DNA of 64,000 nt, from assembly GCF_007655135.1 (NCBI RefSeq), contig NC_045129.1, positions 12,400,001 through 12,464,000 of the forward strand, given 5' to 3'. Source of the stretch: Punica granatum. Taxonomy: Eukaryota; Streptophyta; Magnoliopsida; Myrtales; Lythraceae. A program made the translations under genes and the position numbers. Below the pieces are notes generated by a model. That model did no database searches. It saw nothing but the letters and a program-made list of their open reading frames with translations, and was not told the origin of the DNA. Within the stretch, counting starts at the first letter, position 1. The number at the start of each line of letters is the position of its first letter. This document shows, piece after piece, positions 23,020 to 36,375 of this stretch.

Positions 23020-23927
23020 TAAGGGTAAATTGCACTGTTGGTCCAAAATATTTTACAAATGTTTCATTATGGTCCAAAAAGTTTTTTTCGCTACATGATG
23101 GTACAAAATGTTTCAAAGTTGTTTTATGATTGTACAAACTGTCAACTCGAGCTTGACGCCGCCAAGCCGACGCTGACGTGGCTACTACATGTCACCTCCT
23201 TACTGACGTGGCCGAAAAATTTTAAATAATTCTAAAAATTTTAAAATTTTAAAAATTTTAAAAATAATTTTAAATTTTAAAAAATTTTAAAAATAATTTT
23301 AAACTTTTAATTTAAAATTTAAGTTTAAAATTTAAAATAATTTAATATTAAATTTTAATTTTTTTATAAAATTATTTAAAATTATTTTTAAAATAAAAAG
23401 TATTTAAAAAATTTTAAAATATTTTAAAAGTTTAAAATATTTTAAAATAATTTTCAAAATTTTCAAAATTTTAAAATAATTTTTTTTTTTTCTAAATTTT
23501 TACTCTTTTTACTCTTTTTTGTATTTTTTTTTTTTTTGTATTTTTAAAAATAATTTAAATAATTTTAAATTTTTAAAAATAATTTAAATAATTTTCAAAA
23601 TTTTCAAAATTTTAATTTTTTTTTATTTTTTTTCAAAATTTTTACTCTTTTTTGTATTTTTTAATTAATTTTTGTATTTTTTGGACTTTTTAAAATTTGA
23701 ATTTTTCTTTAATGACGTGGCGTACTATAATTGGCTCCGCGTAACAAAAGTGACACATAGGATGAGCTACGTCAGCAAAATGTTAACGGCGTTAGGGCCA
23801 ATTGACGGTTTGTACCATCATAAAACAACTTTGAAGCATTTTGTATCATCATGTAGCGAAAAAAACTTTTTGGATCATAATGAAATATTTGTAAAACATT
23901 TTGGACCACTAGTGCAATTTACCCTTA
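23020..23927. mobile_element. Long-inverted-repeat element, copy 3
   Basis: Ends are exact inverted 17-mers: TAAGGGTAAATTGCACT on the left and AGTGCAATTTACCCTTA on the right. The inverted arms extend about 150 bp at high similarity (AAAAAGTTTTTTTCGCTACATG and its complement) around an AT-rich core. The right arm also keeps the CACTTTTGTTACGCGGA and AACATTTTGCTGACGT words of copy 1. Flanks are too AT-rich to call a target duplication. Confidence 0.78.
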
Positions 23928-25356
23928 AATTAATTTTAGATTACCAGTGCAATTTATCCAGATTTATATGAAGATGAATCATATTTTAACTTAAATTTCA
24001 TGCTTAAATTTGAACAATTTAGCCTTGATTTATAGCCCAAAAAGTACTTAAAATAACTCAATTCCATCGAGGATATCGAGTTATCAGAGATCTCAATAAG
24101 TCAGGGGTAAAAAGAAAAAAAAAAAGGAAGTGGAGATCTCAATAGCCAAGCTTGGGCGGTTCCTTTTTCCACTTCTGGGTTGGAGGAACCGATGCGAGAC
24201 ACAATTTGTTGAACATATTTTACTTTTTTTTAATGAATAACATATTATTTGAAAGAAAGTTTGATTTTCTAAGTATCACCATATTTATAGGATTTGATGT
24301 GATTAAAAAATTTTAAAATACTTCTTATTCTTATTTAAATATGATATAATTTAAAATAAAATAGAAGAGTTTATAAAGAATATCATCGATTTAATATTAT
24401 TCTCCTCTCCCTTTTTCCTTTCTACAAGTCAATATCTCCTTATTTTACCCTCCTCTTAACTTTCTAGTTCACGTTCTATCACATTATTTTTATTACCGCA
24501 AAATTTGCGTCTAATTGACGAATTTAATAATATCATATTTGAGACGATTGTAATTTAATTGCGCATGTAACACGGATCATGTCTAGCAAAATACTACAAA
24601 AGTTCCATTGAACTTATATATGTAGGTTATATTCAACTAAAAAGTTTAAACTGATAATTAGTGTGTTTTCTAATTCTACTACAGGGCAGGAGAATATTCT
24701 AACCAGACAAAATGACATAACAAATTGAACTTTTTTAAGAAATTACCTATAAAAGCATATTTAATTGGTACCTAGTTGTGCTAGTTGAGTCCACGAGTCT
24801 AGTTCGGTAATTCTGATCGGATCTAGATCATCATGCATGTTAAGACCCCTTTTAACATGCTTAGATGTTTCTGCTCAACGATTTGTGACCTAGGGGGCCT
24901 CGGGGCATCGATGAGCAACCGGTTACATATATTGAGGAGATTTTTACAGAACATTTGTTGTATCTCCATAGCTACGTATTAAATTGATTAATCTAATCAC
25001 ACTGTCCAAATACCTTATACAGCGATAACAATTACTTAACAGCTAATATGGAATGAAATTTCTCATGGACATTGAGATAGATATTCCATAATTAGAAAAA
25101 CTAATGAAAAGACTCATGTGATGCACGGAATCAGTTACTGAAATTCAAAAATATAATTTTATAAATAATGTTGATCAAATTATAGAACTGAACTTTCTTT
25201 ATCCAAATTAATATTTTTATTTCATGCAATATTAATTTTTAATTGAATAACTGATTATATGATTCGTAAGTATTTAAACATTTGGCATAACGCAAAAAAA
25301 AGAAGGCTTATTTATTCATCTTTATTCATCTACCATCTTCTTTCACCCATGCGTTC
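23928..25356. other. Intergenic, no gene supported
   Basis: AT-rich DNA between the long-inverted-repeat element and the ALFIN-LIKE inverted duplication. I see no reading frame or repeat with clear ends. Confidence 0.5.
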
Positions 25357-26372
25357 CAAAATAGACGTTTTGGTCCCTGAAACATGATGCTCACAGCAAG
25401 TTCATCCCCGAAAGTTTTTCTCTGTACTATTTGGTCCGGCCGTTTGAAACCTTTGGACCAATTGGTCCTTCCGTTGGAGAAAACGTTGGTCCCTGGGCAG
25501 AAGACCTGACCGACGCTGTGAGGACAGAGCCTGCCTTCTTCTCCTCTTCTCTTCTCGGTTTCCCGCTCGAAATTCCCCCAATTCTTCTCTTCTCTTCTCG
25601 GTTTCCTTGCCTTCTTCCGATTCAGTGTTGAAATTGCCTAGACAGCCGTCGAATTTCTTCCGAGAAGGCCGATTGTTGTGAAGATTTCTTCCGATTGCCC
25701 CAGCCGGCCGTGAGAAGCCCGATTGTTGCACATGGGGAGCAGGTGAGTTCAATTCCCTCTAAGAATCCCGATTGTTGCAATGTAATTTCAGCCGATTGTT
25801 AAGTTTGGGTGGTTTTGGTTTGTTTTTGGGCTGTTATGATGTTGAAATCGATGTTGCTGTCAATTGCCCTAATCAGCTCCAAATTGCCCCAAATCGATCA
25901 AACCCTAAATCGCATGGCTGTCGGAGAGTCCGAGCCCTAGCCGTGATCGATTAGCAACGGGAACCTTCTTATTCTCTTCTGCTCACTTTGCTGCTTTTTG
26001 ATTTCGGATTTGGCTTCAAAGTAATCGAAGAAACAAGCTGCCGCGAGTCCTCGAATCTCACTGCCTTCAATTTCGAGGTAATTTTCGCTATTTCCTTTAA
26101 TGTGGTTGCCCAATTTGGTTGCCTAATTCTCTGAGTCGAAGAACTCAGTTCAATGTGGTTGCCCAATTCTCTGAGTCGAAGAACTCAGCTCAATGTGGTT
26201 GCCCAATTCTACCATGTTCAATTCAATGTGTCCATTTAATGCCATGTCATGATCCTGCTCAGTATGTTACTACGAGAATTGATTTTGCAGATCGTGAGGG
26301 AGATCAAGCTCTTTACGGGTTTCCTGATGGACACTGGGAAGTCAAAGTTCCGGAAGAAGAAATGCCACCCAA
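25357..26372 (+). repeat. Left arm of 1,016-bp inverted duplication (truncated ALFIN-LIKE 5' part)
   Basis: Reverse complement of 28103-29118 with no net length difference over 1,016 bp and only about ten mismatches by eye. It carries the 5' flank, a possible splice donor (GAGCAG|GTGAGT near 25741), a second donor (TTTCGAG|GTAATT near 26073), an acceptor (TTTTGCAG near 26290) and the start of the ALFIN-LIKE exon (ALYGFPDGHWEVKVPEEEMPP). Similarity stops inside that exon, after which the sequence is unrelated, so this copy is a truncated fragment. Confidence 0.88.
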
Positions 26373-27026
26373 CGGAATCTTTTCAACGAAAAATAATTAT
26401 GTCTTTACAATTTGGCCGACGGTATCACGCGGGTTAGTACCTTGTATATGATATATTGATATTGATTCCTGCAATATGTTTAGCAATTTGTGTGTCACAG
26501 ACTCTCAAATGTTCTCCAAGTTTTTGTACCAAATGAAAAGTCAGTTAAATTTTACGACCAGGGGAATAAGCATCAACTGTTTCCCCTGATAATTTACTGA
26601 GATTTACTGAGAAGAAACGAATTGTACTTCTGACAAGTTCAATCATCCGCTCCAGTCCAGGTTGTGAAAACTGTAGAACTTGAAGTCTTTTCAAGGGAAA
26701 ACACCTCTCGCGTGGCTTCATCTGAACATTGTCATGTCGAAGAGCTAATTTCATGCAGAAATTTTTGTGCTATGCATCTCGGTAAATTGATCATTGATAC
26801 AACTGTGAGAAATATGAAATGAAAATAACTCCCTTTCAGTTGTCAAAAGAATTTACTGGAACCGCACTAGGAAAAAAGGAGAGACTGCTAAACATCAATG
26901 AGAATTTAATTCTCATCTCTTGACAATGCCATTCGCTTCACGATTCAGACTCCTACCAACGCGAGGAAAAGAATCATCTTATAATATCTCAAGGTGGAGT
27001 TTTCTTCTCTCGGCACTCATGAATCT

Positions 27027-28184
27027 TCAATTTTTTTGCATTTGCACCCACTTCTTGCAAACTTTACAGATGATCCAGGACACGCTCCAAATATAATTCC
27101 CACTAGGGATTGCACATCTGTCTCCTCCAGGTTCATCTTTGTGCTCTTCTTGCAATGCCGACTTATCCTGATCCTCAAGCTTCGGATGAACAGCTACCAG
27201 ATGGCTCTCGTTGTGCGGTTCTGAATCTCTTTGATTCTGCAATCAAATCATTAGGAGAGTGTATCATTATATAGATGAACAATAAGAAACAGGAACCAGT
27301 CATTCATTCCCATCACATTGTTTGGACATTGTTCTCATATCGATTTGAAGACATTGGCTTCAGAAAATGAAAACGAGTGTATACAACATATATCTTGTGC
27401 TTCAAACTGCTAGCATTTTGTGAAGATATTAATTCCAATAAACTACTCTGAGAATGAAGTTTTAAATATATTGTATGAACATGAGGTTCATCCTACCTCG
27501 GAGTTAGGGCCAGTATGGCAGCTGCTATTATTCAAGACTGCTAGTGCTGGCTTCACCTCCTTCACAACCTCAAGTACTGTTGGAAGCTTGCTTATCGTAC
27601 TGAAAAGCCATCCCCTGCACCATAAATTTCGACCATAACATATGACATAGAAAAGAGAAAATAAAACTTAAGAAGTCCAGCATATACAAGAAAGTCAATT
27701 TAGAAGAGTGCTCGGGCTCTTGACTCTTCCACCAAACAGACCTGCATTACAGAACAATACCGACTCTTAACAGGAGTACAATCCAAATCACATTCATTTC
27801 TTACATATCATGGAACGCCCACCGTCACGAGCTATACAAAAGAAGAGAAGTGTTTGGAAATGGGATCAATGTATGAACCCAAGTCTTCTCTTGGAGATTT
27901 GACTCCAACAAACATGATGAGATGGGAACCAAACATATAGGAGAACTATTACCTATCAGCCTTGCTAAACTTGAGACTTTTAGCATAGTGGGTCATCACA
28001 GAAAGCAACCATGCATCACTGAAGGCAGCAACGTTGGATAGCCATTCTTCAAACGGCTTATCATCTTTGGGAACGTTAATGATGATCGTGGGTTCCGGAA
28101 ATTTGGGTGGCATTTCTTCTTCAGGAACTTTGACTTCCCAGTGTCCATCAAGAAACCCGTAAAGAGCTTGATCTCCCTCACGAT
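27027..28184 (-). pseudogene. ALFIN-LIKE (PHD-finger) related gene, N-terminus missing, PHD degenerate
   Basis: Three minus-strand segments join in frame with GT-AG introns: 27953-28184, 27497-27614 and 27027-27236. The first reads ALYGFLDGHWEVKVPEEEMPP...WLSNVAAFSDAWLLSV, matching the ALFIN N-terminal domain (compare LYGFPNE.WEVNLP.EEVPPELPEP and VAVHSD.WLL of the family). The second, GWLFSTISKLPTVLEVV, matches its end. The third ends in WIICKVCKKWVQ, a PHD finger with zinc ligands lost, and stops early. The usual first ~35 residues of the family are not recognisable upstream. ALFIN-LIKE proteins bind H3K4me2/3. I read this as a diverged, probably non-functional copy, although its frame is open. 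Confidence 0.65.
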
Positions 28185-29118
28185 CTGCAAAATCAGTTCT
28201 CGTAGTAACATACTGAGCAGGATCATGACATGGCATTAAATAGACGCATTGAATTGAACATGGTAGAATTGGGCAACCACATTGAGCTGAGTTCTTCGAC
28301 TCAGAGAATTGGGCAACCACATTGAACTGAGTTCTTCGACTCAGAGAATTAGGCAACCAAATTGGGCAACCACATTGAAGGAAATAGCGAAAATTACCTC
28401 GAAATTGAAGGCAGTGAGATTCGAGGACTCGCGGCAGCTTGTTTCTTCGATTACTTTGAAGCCAAATCCGGAATCAAGCAGCAGCAAAGTGAGCAGAAGA
28501 GAATAAGAAGGTTCCCGTTGCTAATCGATCACGGCTAGGGCTCGGACTCTCCGACAGCCATGCGATTTAGGGTTTGATCGATTTGGGGCAATTTGGAGCT
28601 GATTAGGGCAATTGACAGCAACATCGATTTCAACATCATAACAGCCCAAAAACAAACCAAAACCACCCAAACTTAACAATCGGCTGAAATTACATTGCAA
28701 CAATCGGGATTCTTAGAGGGAATTGAACTCACCTGCTCCCCATGTGCAACAATCGGGCTTCTCACGGCCGGCTGGGGCAATCGGAAGAAATCTTCACAAC
28801 AATCGGCCTTCTCGGAAGAAATTCGACGGCTGTCTGGGCAATTTCAACACTGAATCGGAAGAAGGCAGGGAAACCGAGAAGAGAAGAGAAGAATTGGGGG
28901 AATTTCGAGCGGGAAACCGAGAAGAGAAGAGGAGAAGAAGGCAGGCTCTATCCTCACAGCGTCGGTCAGGTCTTCTGCCCAGGGACCAACGTTTTCTCCA
29001 ACGGAAGGACCAATTGGTCCAAAGGTTTCAAACGGCCGGACCAAATAGTACAGAGAAAAACTTTCGGGGATGAACTTGCCGTGAGCATCATGTTTCAGGG
29101 ACCAAAACGTCTATTTTG
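28103..29118 (-). repeat. Right arm of 1,016-bp inverted duplication
   Basis: The arm belonging to the more complete ALFIN-LIKE copy (5' flank, leader and start of the conserved exon). The outer boundary shared by both arms is CAAAATAGACGTTTTGGTCCC. The sequences just outside (CATGCGTTC on the left, TCATAGAAA on the right) do not form a target duplication. The spacer between the arms is 1,730 bp. Confidence 0.88.
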
Positions 29119-32100
29119 TCATAGAAAATTCTTGAACTTTTTGCTTTAGATGTGATTATCATTTTTTTTCCGGTAGAGAATTTATTGTTTTTCAAATTTA
29201 ATTATAGTTTCATTTTGAGTAAAATAGTTTCCATAAACTATGCAGGATCCACAGTACATATAATTATAAGTTTTAGTTCGTTTATATATTATACAATTAA
29301 CCTGTTACTTGGAAATTAATTTTTTTACTACTAAATTTTTCCTAATTGAGGGCAAAATTACCTATATAAATTAATTCAAGTAAAGTTTATACAGATCCAA
29401 AGTACAGATTATCATAGTTTTATGCACATAAAATAATTAATTGTTATATATAATATATAAATTTTATTTGCTATAATAAATTTTCCAACATAAATTTAAA
29501 ATGATAGGAGATTTGTATTGCAATAATCTAATAATATATTGAATTTTGTACTTATAAATTTTAGTTCGTTTATAAATCGTACAGTTAACATATCAATTGG
29601 AAATTATTTTTTACAAATAATATTTTGCAGGGTGAGGGCCAAAATCCTATATAAATTAATTGAAGTAGAGTTTCTTTTTTCTAATTTTGTTATTTTTAAA
29701 TTAAATTTAAGCTAAATTAGACATAGAAGTAAATATTATTTACATATTATATTTACCTTTATAACTTTATTAATTGCATAAATATTGACCTTTCTAGTCC
29801 AGCTTCAATAAATAGTTACCTTTATAACTCTATTTATTGTGTATATATTGACACTTTTATCCCTATGTTAGTAAATACTTACATCTCTAACCCTATTTAT
29901 TGCATGTGATACAACGTTATATATATACTAGCTTTTTTGCATGTGCTATGCACTGATTATTAGTTAGAGTGGTTATTTTTAGATGGATTTTTAAAATTTT
30001 TGACATCACAATTGAAATATTCATTAAGTTTTATGTATTCTTAAATTGAAACCATTCAAATATTAGTGCATAAAATAATAAATTATGGATAATTAAAAAT
30101 GAATTATAATACTAAATATGGATGAAGAAAATTATATTACCTAGAAAACATATTACATTTTCTTAAATATCAAATTCTAAAAAATTATAATAGATGACTT
30201 CCATGTACTTTGTAAAAAAAAAAAGAAGTGCAAATCATCTACATCGTAAATTATTCTTGCAAATTCCTATTTTAAAAATTTATAAATAGATTTTATCTTT
30301 TATTATTTCAAAAGTGTTCAACATTTAAACATGCTTAATGCATATAAGTAGATTTTATTTTTATTTACTAATTATTTCATGTTATTTTAAGAAATTGTAT
30401 TTTTTCTAAATAAATTTTGAGATTACTTTTTTAAAATTAAGAATGTGTTTGTATAACAAAATTATTAATTATTTAATAATTTATATGCATTTATTAATTT
30501 AATGCTAATTGTATATACATTTATAATTTTTTATTTAGACATTTAACGTTATGATCTTATACTATAAATATAATCACTTTTCGAACTCAATTAATTACGG
30601 GGATACAAGTTTATATATTCATATATAGATATAGATGGATTTGCATTTAAAGGGGATTTCTTGCTGAAAGTGCAATTAAATCACCACTCTCTTGTCTCTA
30701 GCTGCTCTTATAAGTCGATGAAAATAAATCTTTTTTACACCTATCAATTAACAATTGACGCGTGCAAACTGAGAAGAGTTCTTTCCCTTATCTTAATATA
30801 TATATATATATATGTATATATAAATGTGTGTATATATATATATATATTTGTATTCTCTACTCGACATGGCATGAAAATAAACACTTAGATCAGATTGGAT
30901 AGGAATGGACCTAATCCAATTGTAGACGGAGGAGAAATTTCCCCCGTTTTTTCTTTTGTATTTATAGAAATTTCCGTTGAATCGATGACCGATTAAACTT
31001 AGGATCAACTTAAGAATTGTTTTTTTTACAAAAGAAACCTATTGACTTAATACAATATAATGGAATCAACTTAAGAGTTTAAACTATAAACACTTGTACT
31101 CAACTAACTTTCTTATATGTATTATTCATCCAAAAAAAAACTTCCTTATAAACTCTTTAATTTTGTAATGTGAGATTTATACTCGTACCCAGTGCTTTCG
31201 ATGTAGGATGCTCAATAACCATATATTATTCATTTACGACTTGAAATTATTGGTGAAATGTTGATTTTTTTTTCTTTTAGTTGATGTAATTTGAACAGAG
31301 CAGAGGACTGACGAGGGAACAGAGGACCGACAAGAGTAGGTGAGAGAGTAAAAAATGCATGCATGCAGTGGCAGATTCGTCGTATATCGTTTTGTTTCCC
31401 TCTTTTTTCCGTATATAATTCGTCGTTTTGTTCCATCCCAGTTTTTCTATTAAAAAAAAGTTTTTAAAAAAAATCTCATGAAAAGAAAAACCTATTCATC
31501 TCGATATGAATTGAATCTTTTGGATCAAATATTCATTGTTCTGTCCGTTTATTTTAGAAAAACTATACGAGAACAAATAATTATTGAAATTTATTATACC
31601 GTAGACTAATGATCCATAAATTATATACTATTAATTCCACTTGTTTATTTACTGTAATTCTATTTATATTTCCTTATATCTCGTGAAAAGAACGGATTAT
31701 TGAAATATTTTTATTTTTCTTAATTAAAGGCAAATTCATTAAAACAAACTACAAAGTTAATTGGGTCAGTTATATCCAGAAGCCCTAAAAAGAACTTCAG
31801 CGGGCAAAGATGAAATTTTAATTTTAAATCTACTTACTACACGATAAAAATCAACAATACAATTATTACTTTTTTTTCTTCAATTTTTTAACCATTCAAA
31901 ATTCAATTTTTAATACTAAATTCTTCCAACTATCCATTATTTTTTTCACAATTCAACAATAAAATCATTACTTTCCCTTAACTATTCATTATTTTTTTCA
32001 TACTTTTTTTTTAATTCAATAACACTATCATTACAAACAAATTAAAATCAAAACTTAACTCTACTTAATTCTAAAATCAAATACACCAACTAATCCAACA

Positions 32101-32143
32101 AAATTACATTATGGGCAAGAAAGTTGTCGGTACGAGAAATATA
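29119..32143. other. Gene-empty AT-rich stretch
   Basis: Very AT-rich. It contains (TA)n tracts at about 30797-30850 and, at about 31845-32105, a diverged copy of the AT-rich MITE-like repeat (AACTTAACTCTACTTAATTC). No gene supported. Confidence 0.5.
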
Positions 32144-34681
32144 CTAAGCTTCCCACGAGTCAAAAAACAACGAAGCCTCAGAAGTTATTGAGGTAAAAGT
32201 CAAAAGGGAGGGAATGGTGGTTTCTGAGCTCTGCAGGGCTTCCACAACATCCATGGAGTCGCAGAGCAGAACCAGAGTGTTGAGGCCGAGATTGCTAGCA
32301 TATTCAATAGCTTTAAGTACGGCAGCTGCTTCCCCTTGAAGAGGGTCGGTTGCGTCCAGTTTAGAGGTCCAAGCATGTACAAGAGAGCCTGTAGAGTTTG
32401 TGCAAGCCACACCAGTCCATGCTACTGTCGAGCTGAAAGCGACATCAAAAAAGAACATGAGATTGAATGAAGAGGCCTTCAATATTTTCCCCTGCAAACA
32501 CAATGATTTCTCAGCCTCCTGGAGATGGATCGATAAAGCTGAAGAGGATCAAGATCTGATGGTGCAAGCCTCAGGTGTTCCTCAATTGCCAAATATTATA
32601 AAAGCAAATTGCAGCCTGCAATTGGAAGGAATGAAGAAGGCTAGGAGGAGTATTTAGAGCATCATCAATACCCAAAAGCAATTTGATCCCAACAATGATG
32701 TTCATACTAAGGAAGCTCGAAGTTCTTATAGGATGCGGAAGCTGAGACCAAACAATAGTTTTAAACGGACATATGCTCAGGCGTTTCCAAGGCACCTTGG
32801 CAAAACGGGCAATAAGGATCAGAGATCTGAAAACGTTGAGAGTGGATGGAGCTCATAGGAAGGGAATTGGAAATGATTTTCCAAAATAGAACTTTGTGCC
32901 TATCATGAAGTTTCATTCTCCAAAAATATTTCCATTCTAAAAAAGTGAGATTAGAGCTTGGAAATCGAACTTTCTAATCTGTAAGATATGCAGATTTGAC
33001 ACTGAAACTTCCATTCCTCGAAGAGACCAAGTAAGGTTGTCAAAGAGAAGATGAGGTTGAACTTTAATGGCAAGAATAAGTTGGACAGTGGGGTCATCAA
33101 ATAGATTTGCAAGAAGGGGAACATTCCCAGAGGATCCGTCTGATAATAGCAGATCAGAAACCCATTGGACAGTGGAAGGAGCTATGTTGCCACGAGGTGA
33201 GGGAGTAAAACCAGGAAGATTAGGAACCCACGGATCCTCCCAAATGTTGATCCCTTTCCCGGGGGCGGCAGTGTAGCAAGCTCCTTTACGAATGAGAGGG
33301 GCAGATCTACAGACGCATTTTCAGAAGAATGAAGATGTCTGCTTGGGCACGTGTTTAAGAAAATGATGATTCTTCAAGTAACGAAACTTCAAGAGCTGAA
33401 TATGTGGTCTCCGGGAATTCTGAACTAGGCTTCAAGAGTGTTTAGAAATGAGGGCCATATTTTGGTCGTAACCTCTACGGAAATTCAGACCACCTCTTTC
33501 TTTTGGGAAACAAAGAGTAGACCATGCACGAAGGTGAAGTTTTGGTTTATTAGAGGAAGAGAAACCCCACTAGAAATTGGCTAACCTGCTACCTATAGAT
33601 TGACAGATGGGCTTAAGCAGGAGGAAGTTTGACATAGTGTAGGAGGGAAGAGCAGACGCAACAGATCGAATGAGAACTCCACGACCAGCTTGGGAAAGGA
33701 CTTTTTGACTTCCAGGAACTGAACTTTTGGGTGACTCTGTCAAGAACTGGAAGGAAGGAAGTAGTTTTTGCTTGCTGAATATACAAAGGGAGACCCAAAT
33801 ACTTCGAATCGTAATGTCCTTTTTTCATATTTAGGAGACGACATGTAGTTCCTTCGTTGATTCGGAATGGTCCTCCTGAAAAACATGACATATTTGGACC
33901 GATTGATCTTTTGGCCAGACCATTTTTTATACGTATCCAGATCATGAAACAGCTCAGAGAGATTTTGATCTGAGGCCTCGGCAAAAAGAAACAGGCCATC
34001 CGCAAATAGAAGATGGGTGAGTGAAGGCTAGCCTCGACCAAGTTTGATACCACAGATAGCACCCTGATCTTGTGCTTTTGATAGCAAACGAGAGAGGACC
34101 TCAGAAACAATCAGGAAAAGAAAGGGTGAGAGTGGGTCTCCTTGTCGAATACCTCAAGAGGGTTTAAAAAAGCCACAAGGGCTCCCATTTAAGAGAGTTG
34201 AGTAAGAGACAATCGGGATACATTGGTGAATCCAATGTACCCATCTGTCCTCGTGAACCAGGGAAAGAGTCCAAGGGGTGTGGAGAGGCATATCGAAAAT
34301 CAGGAGCGTGATAATATGCTTAGAAACAAACACCTGTTCAATGTCTATACCAGCCTTGCAACAAAAGCACGGACCACCAGCTTTCCCTTGAGCAGGGAAG
34401 ATGCAATTCAGAGAGAACCCGTCTGTTTACAATATCCATCACTGCAGCCGAATGAATCTTAGTTTAGTTTCCATCAAAGAGAGGCAATCGGGATGAAACC
34501 TTCGAACCAGGCAAGGCGTTAATAAGATGGACGACGAAGAAGGGGCAAGGCAGAGGGATTTGAATGTTGGGTTGAGAGAGTTGGATTGTGGATGTTGGCA
34601 GGGAATGGCGAGGGTGGAGAGGTCGGAAGGGGAGAGCTGATCGGTGATTGCAGAAGCGGAAGTTTGTACGTTGGTGGGCAT
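32144..34681 (-). pseudogene. Degenerate L1-type LINE: endonuclease start, reverse transcriptase and RNase H
   Basis: Minus-strand coding traces occur in order. 34681-34439 ends PDCLSLMETKL, the start of the L1 endonuclease. From about 34260, WVHWIHQCI...LLNGSP, then GIRQGDPLSPFLF and HLLFADGLFLF are the reverse-transcriptase core (the FADD box reads FADG). YLGLPL and later words follow to about 33500. 32503-32144 is an RNase H domain (GEAAAVLKAI, LVLLCDSMDVVEAL). An in-frame TGA precedes GIRQGD, other stops and frame changes follow, and most of the endonuclease is deleted. A dead retroelement. Confidence 0.78.
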
Positions 34682-35277
34682 GGAAGGAAAAGAGGATGTG
34701 ATGGAATGTTAAGAAGGTTGAGAAACAGTATTAAGCAAACTAGACGAAAGGTTTCCGCGTATGTGTGAATTAAAACGTAATAAGGTGTTTTATTAGTTAG
34801 GCAATAAAGTAGAAAAGTAACATTTAGAAAATAGATTTATCTTAGCTAACAACATTTAGAAAAATAGATTTACATGCCGAATATATTTTTCTCTCATATT
34901 TTGTATTGTTATTGTGCACATAGATCTTGTCTTTATTATAATACGTTAGGACGTTAGAAAACTCTCCTTAAACAGTTTCCAAGTCCTTAGATACTCGAAG
35001 TCAATCATTTATCTCTGTCTACTTCGTTGTTACTTCTTTCTCTTAATACGGGTTATTTTATTTTGCTATCATTGTATAACATATTTTGTGGTAAGTACTA
35101 AAAGTAGGTTGTTTTCCTAAACGAAGTTGTGTTTGATTTTCAAATACAATCACTAGTCGACTTAACTTAACTCAACTCTATTCTTTTTCAAATTCAACAC
35201 TATAAAATTTATCTCTTTCTCTCATTTGATAGTAATTTCTCGCTCATATTTTTTCTTAATTATTTTTTGTTGTTGAC

Positions 35278-35640
35278 TTTTTTTTTATAGGAAAGATTAT
35301 GATAGTATTACCACGAAACTGAAGGTACATCAATTCGGGAATAGCCCTCATGCATACAAAGGAAACAAAATTTGACCTTAGGCCGTATTGGCCGAGGTTA
35401 TGGGCATAGGAGTTATCCGAGCAAGGAATCCAAGAACATTTTCAGCCCAAAAAGAAAGCCAATAACATAGTGATATCCGAAACTATGCTCCTAATTTTTC
35501 AATGGGAACGATGCGAATTAAGAATAGCATCAACTAGCACTAAGCATTACAACGAATCTAGATCTTCTTCCAGTCGCAATCAAGAGCTAGGGAGATGGCC
35601 AGTAGTGCTGCCATGGCCTCAACTGTCCACATACATAAAA
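35278..35640 (-). pseudogene. LINE 3' remnant (RNase H tail plus A-rich end)
   Basis: The minus strand encodes broken RNase H tail words (CLVLVDAIL, a DI..LLAFF-like helix, then a short degenerate end) parallel to those at 21968-22200. A T-run at 35278-35289 would be the poly(A) tail of the element in this orientation. Confidence 0.45.
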
Positions 35641-35664
35641 AGAACCCACTTTTACAAATATGAA

Positions 35665-35830
35665 TTAGTTTAGATCATTCGATATCTTTTTGTTTTAAAT
35701 AAAATTTCGAGTTTGAAGTTTGCCAATAAAAAACGTTCATAATTGAGAAAGTTATATCTTTCTTAGTGACCTATATAAGCATACTCAAACTTGAATAAAT
35801 CGGAGCCCAGTTACAGATACCGGGTATAGA
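35665..35830 (+). mobile_element. SINE-like copy, strongly diverged
   Basis: Body words AAATTTCGAGTTTGAAG, ATAATTGAGAAAGTTATAT and GAGCCCAGTTACAG follow the order seen in the other SINE-like copies. The head is poorly preserved. Confidence 0.35.
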
Positions 35831-36189
35831 CAGAAGAAAGTCCACTTTCTTTATTATATTAATCTTTCATTTAAGCGATAACATGATGGGTTTATACAGC
35901 ATCATGGACTGCACTAGCCTATGCATTTAATACATCAGTTGAAGTGAATACATCGATCGAACCCAGCAAACGACCAATTTTTGTAGAGAATGTAAAGGCA
36001 TAGGCTAACACGATCCATCAACATTTGACAACAATTGTTTAGAGGCATTTGCCATGCGATATACTCGTTACCCAGACACTTCTTCGGGGATGGGATCCAT
36101 GTCTTGGAGAGACATGTCACATTAAATCATTATATAAGAAGAGTAGTCAAATTACCTAAGAGATAAACCCAACTGCACATAATAATTTT

Positions 36190-36375
36190 TTTGGGATAAA
36201 TGCTCATATTCGAAAGTTCAATCAGGTGCCAACTAATTCAGTCAAGCTAGGTCGATTTACTAAAAATTAAAACTCTCTTAATATAAATTGTTTACATTCA
36301 TAAAGAATCCAACTCGAACTTTTACTTAAATAAAATAAAATATGAATCGCTTCAACTAATCCAGATCCACGCAAT
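36190..36375 (-). mobile_element. SINE-like copy upstream of the defensin gene
   Basis: On the minus strand, TTAGTTGAAGCGATTC (box-A-like), AAGTTCGAGTTGG (box-B-like), then ATGAATG and AGAGAGTTTTAA body words, ending in an A-rich stretch at the low-coordinate side. It lies about 300 bp upstream of the defensin start codon. Confidence 0.45.

Noticed and set aside
25402..25752. 116-codon frame MNSPAPHVQQSG-, also present at 28723-29073
   Set aside because: The same DNA in both inverted arms read on the antisense strand of the leader; no domain found.
25357..29118. Interpretation as a Pack-MULE with 1-kb terminal repeats
   Set aside because: Attractive because a gene fragment lies between long inverted repeats, but the flanks show no 9-bp target duplication and part of the captured exon lies in both arms, which fits an inverted gene duplication better.
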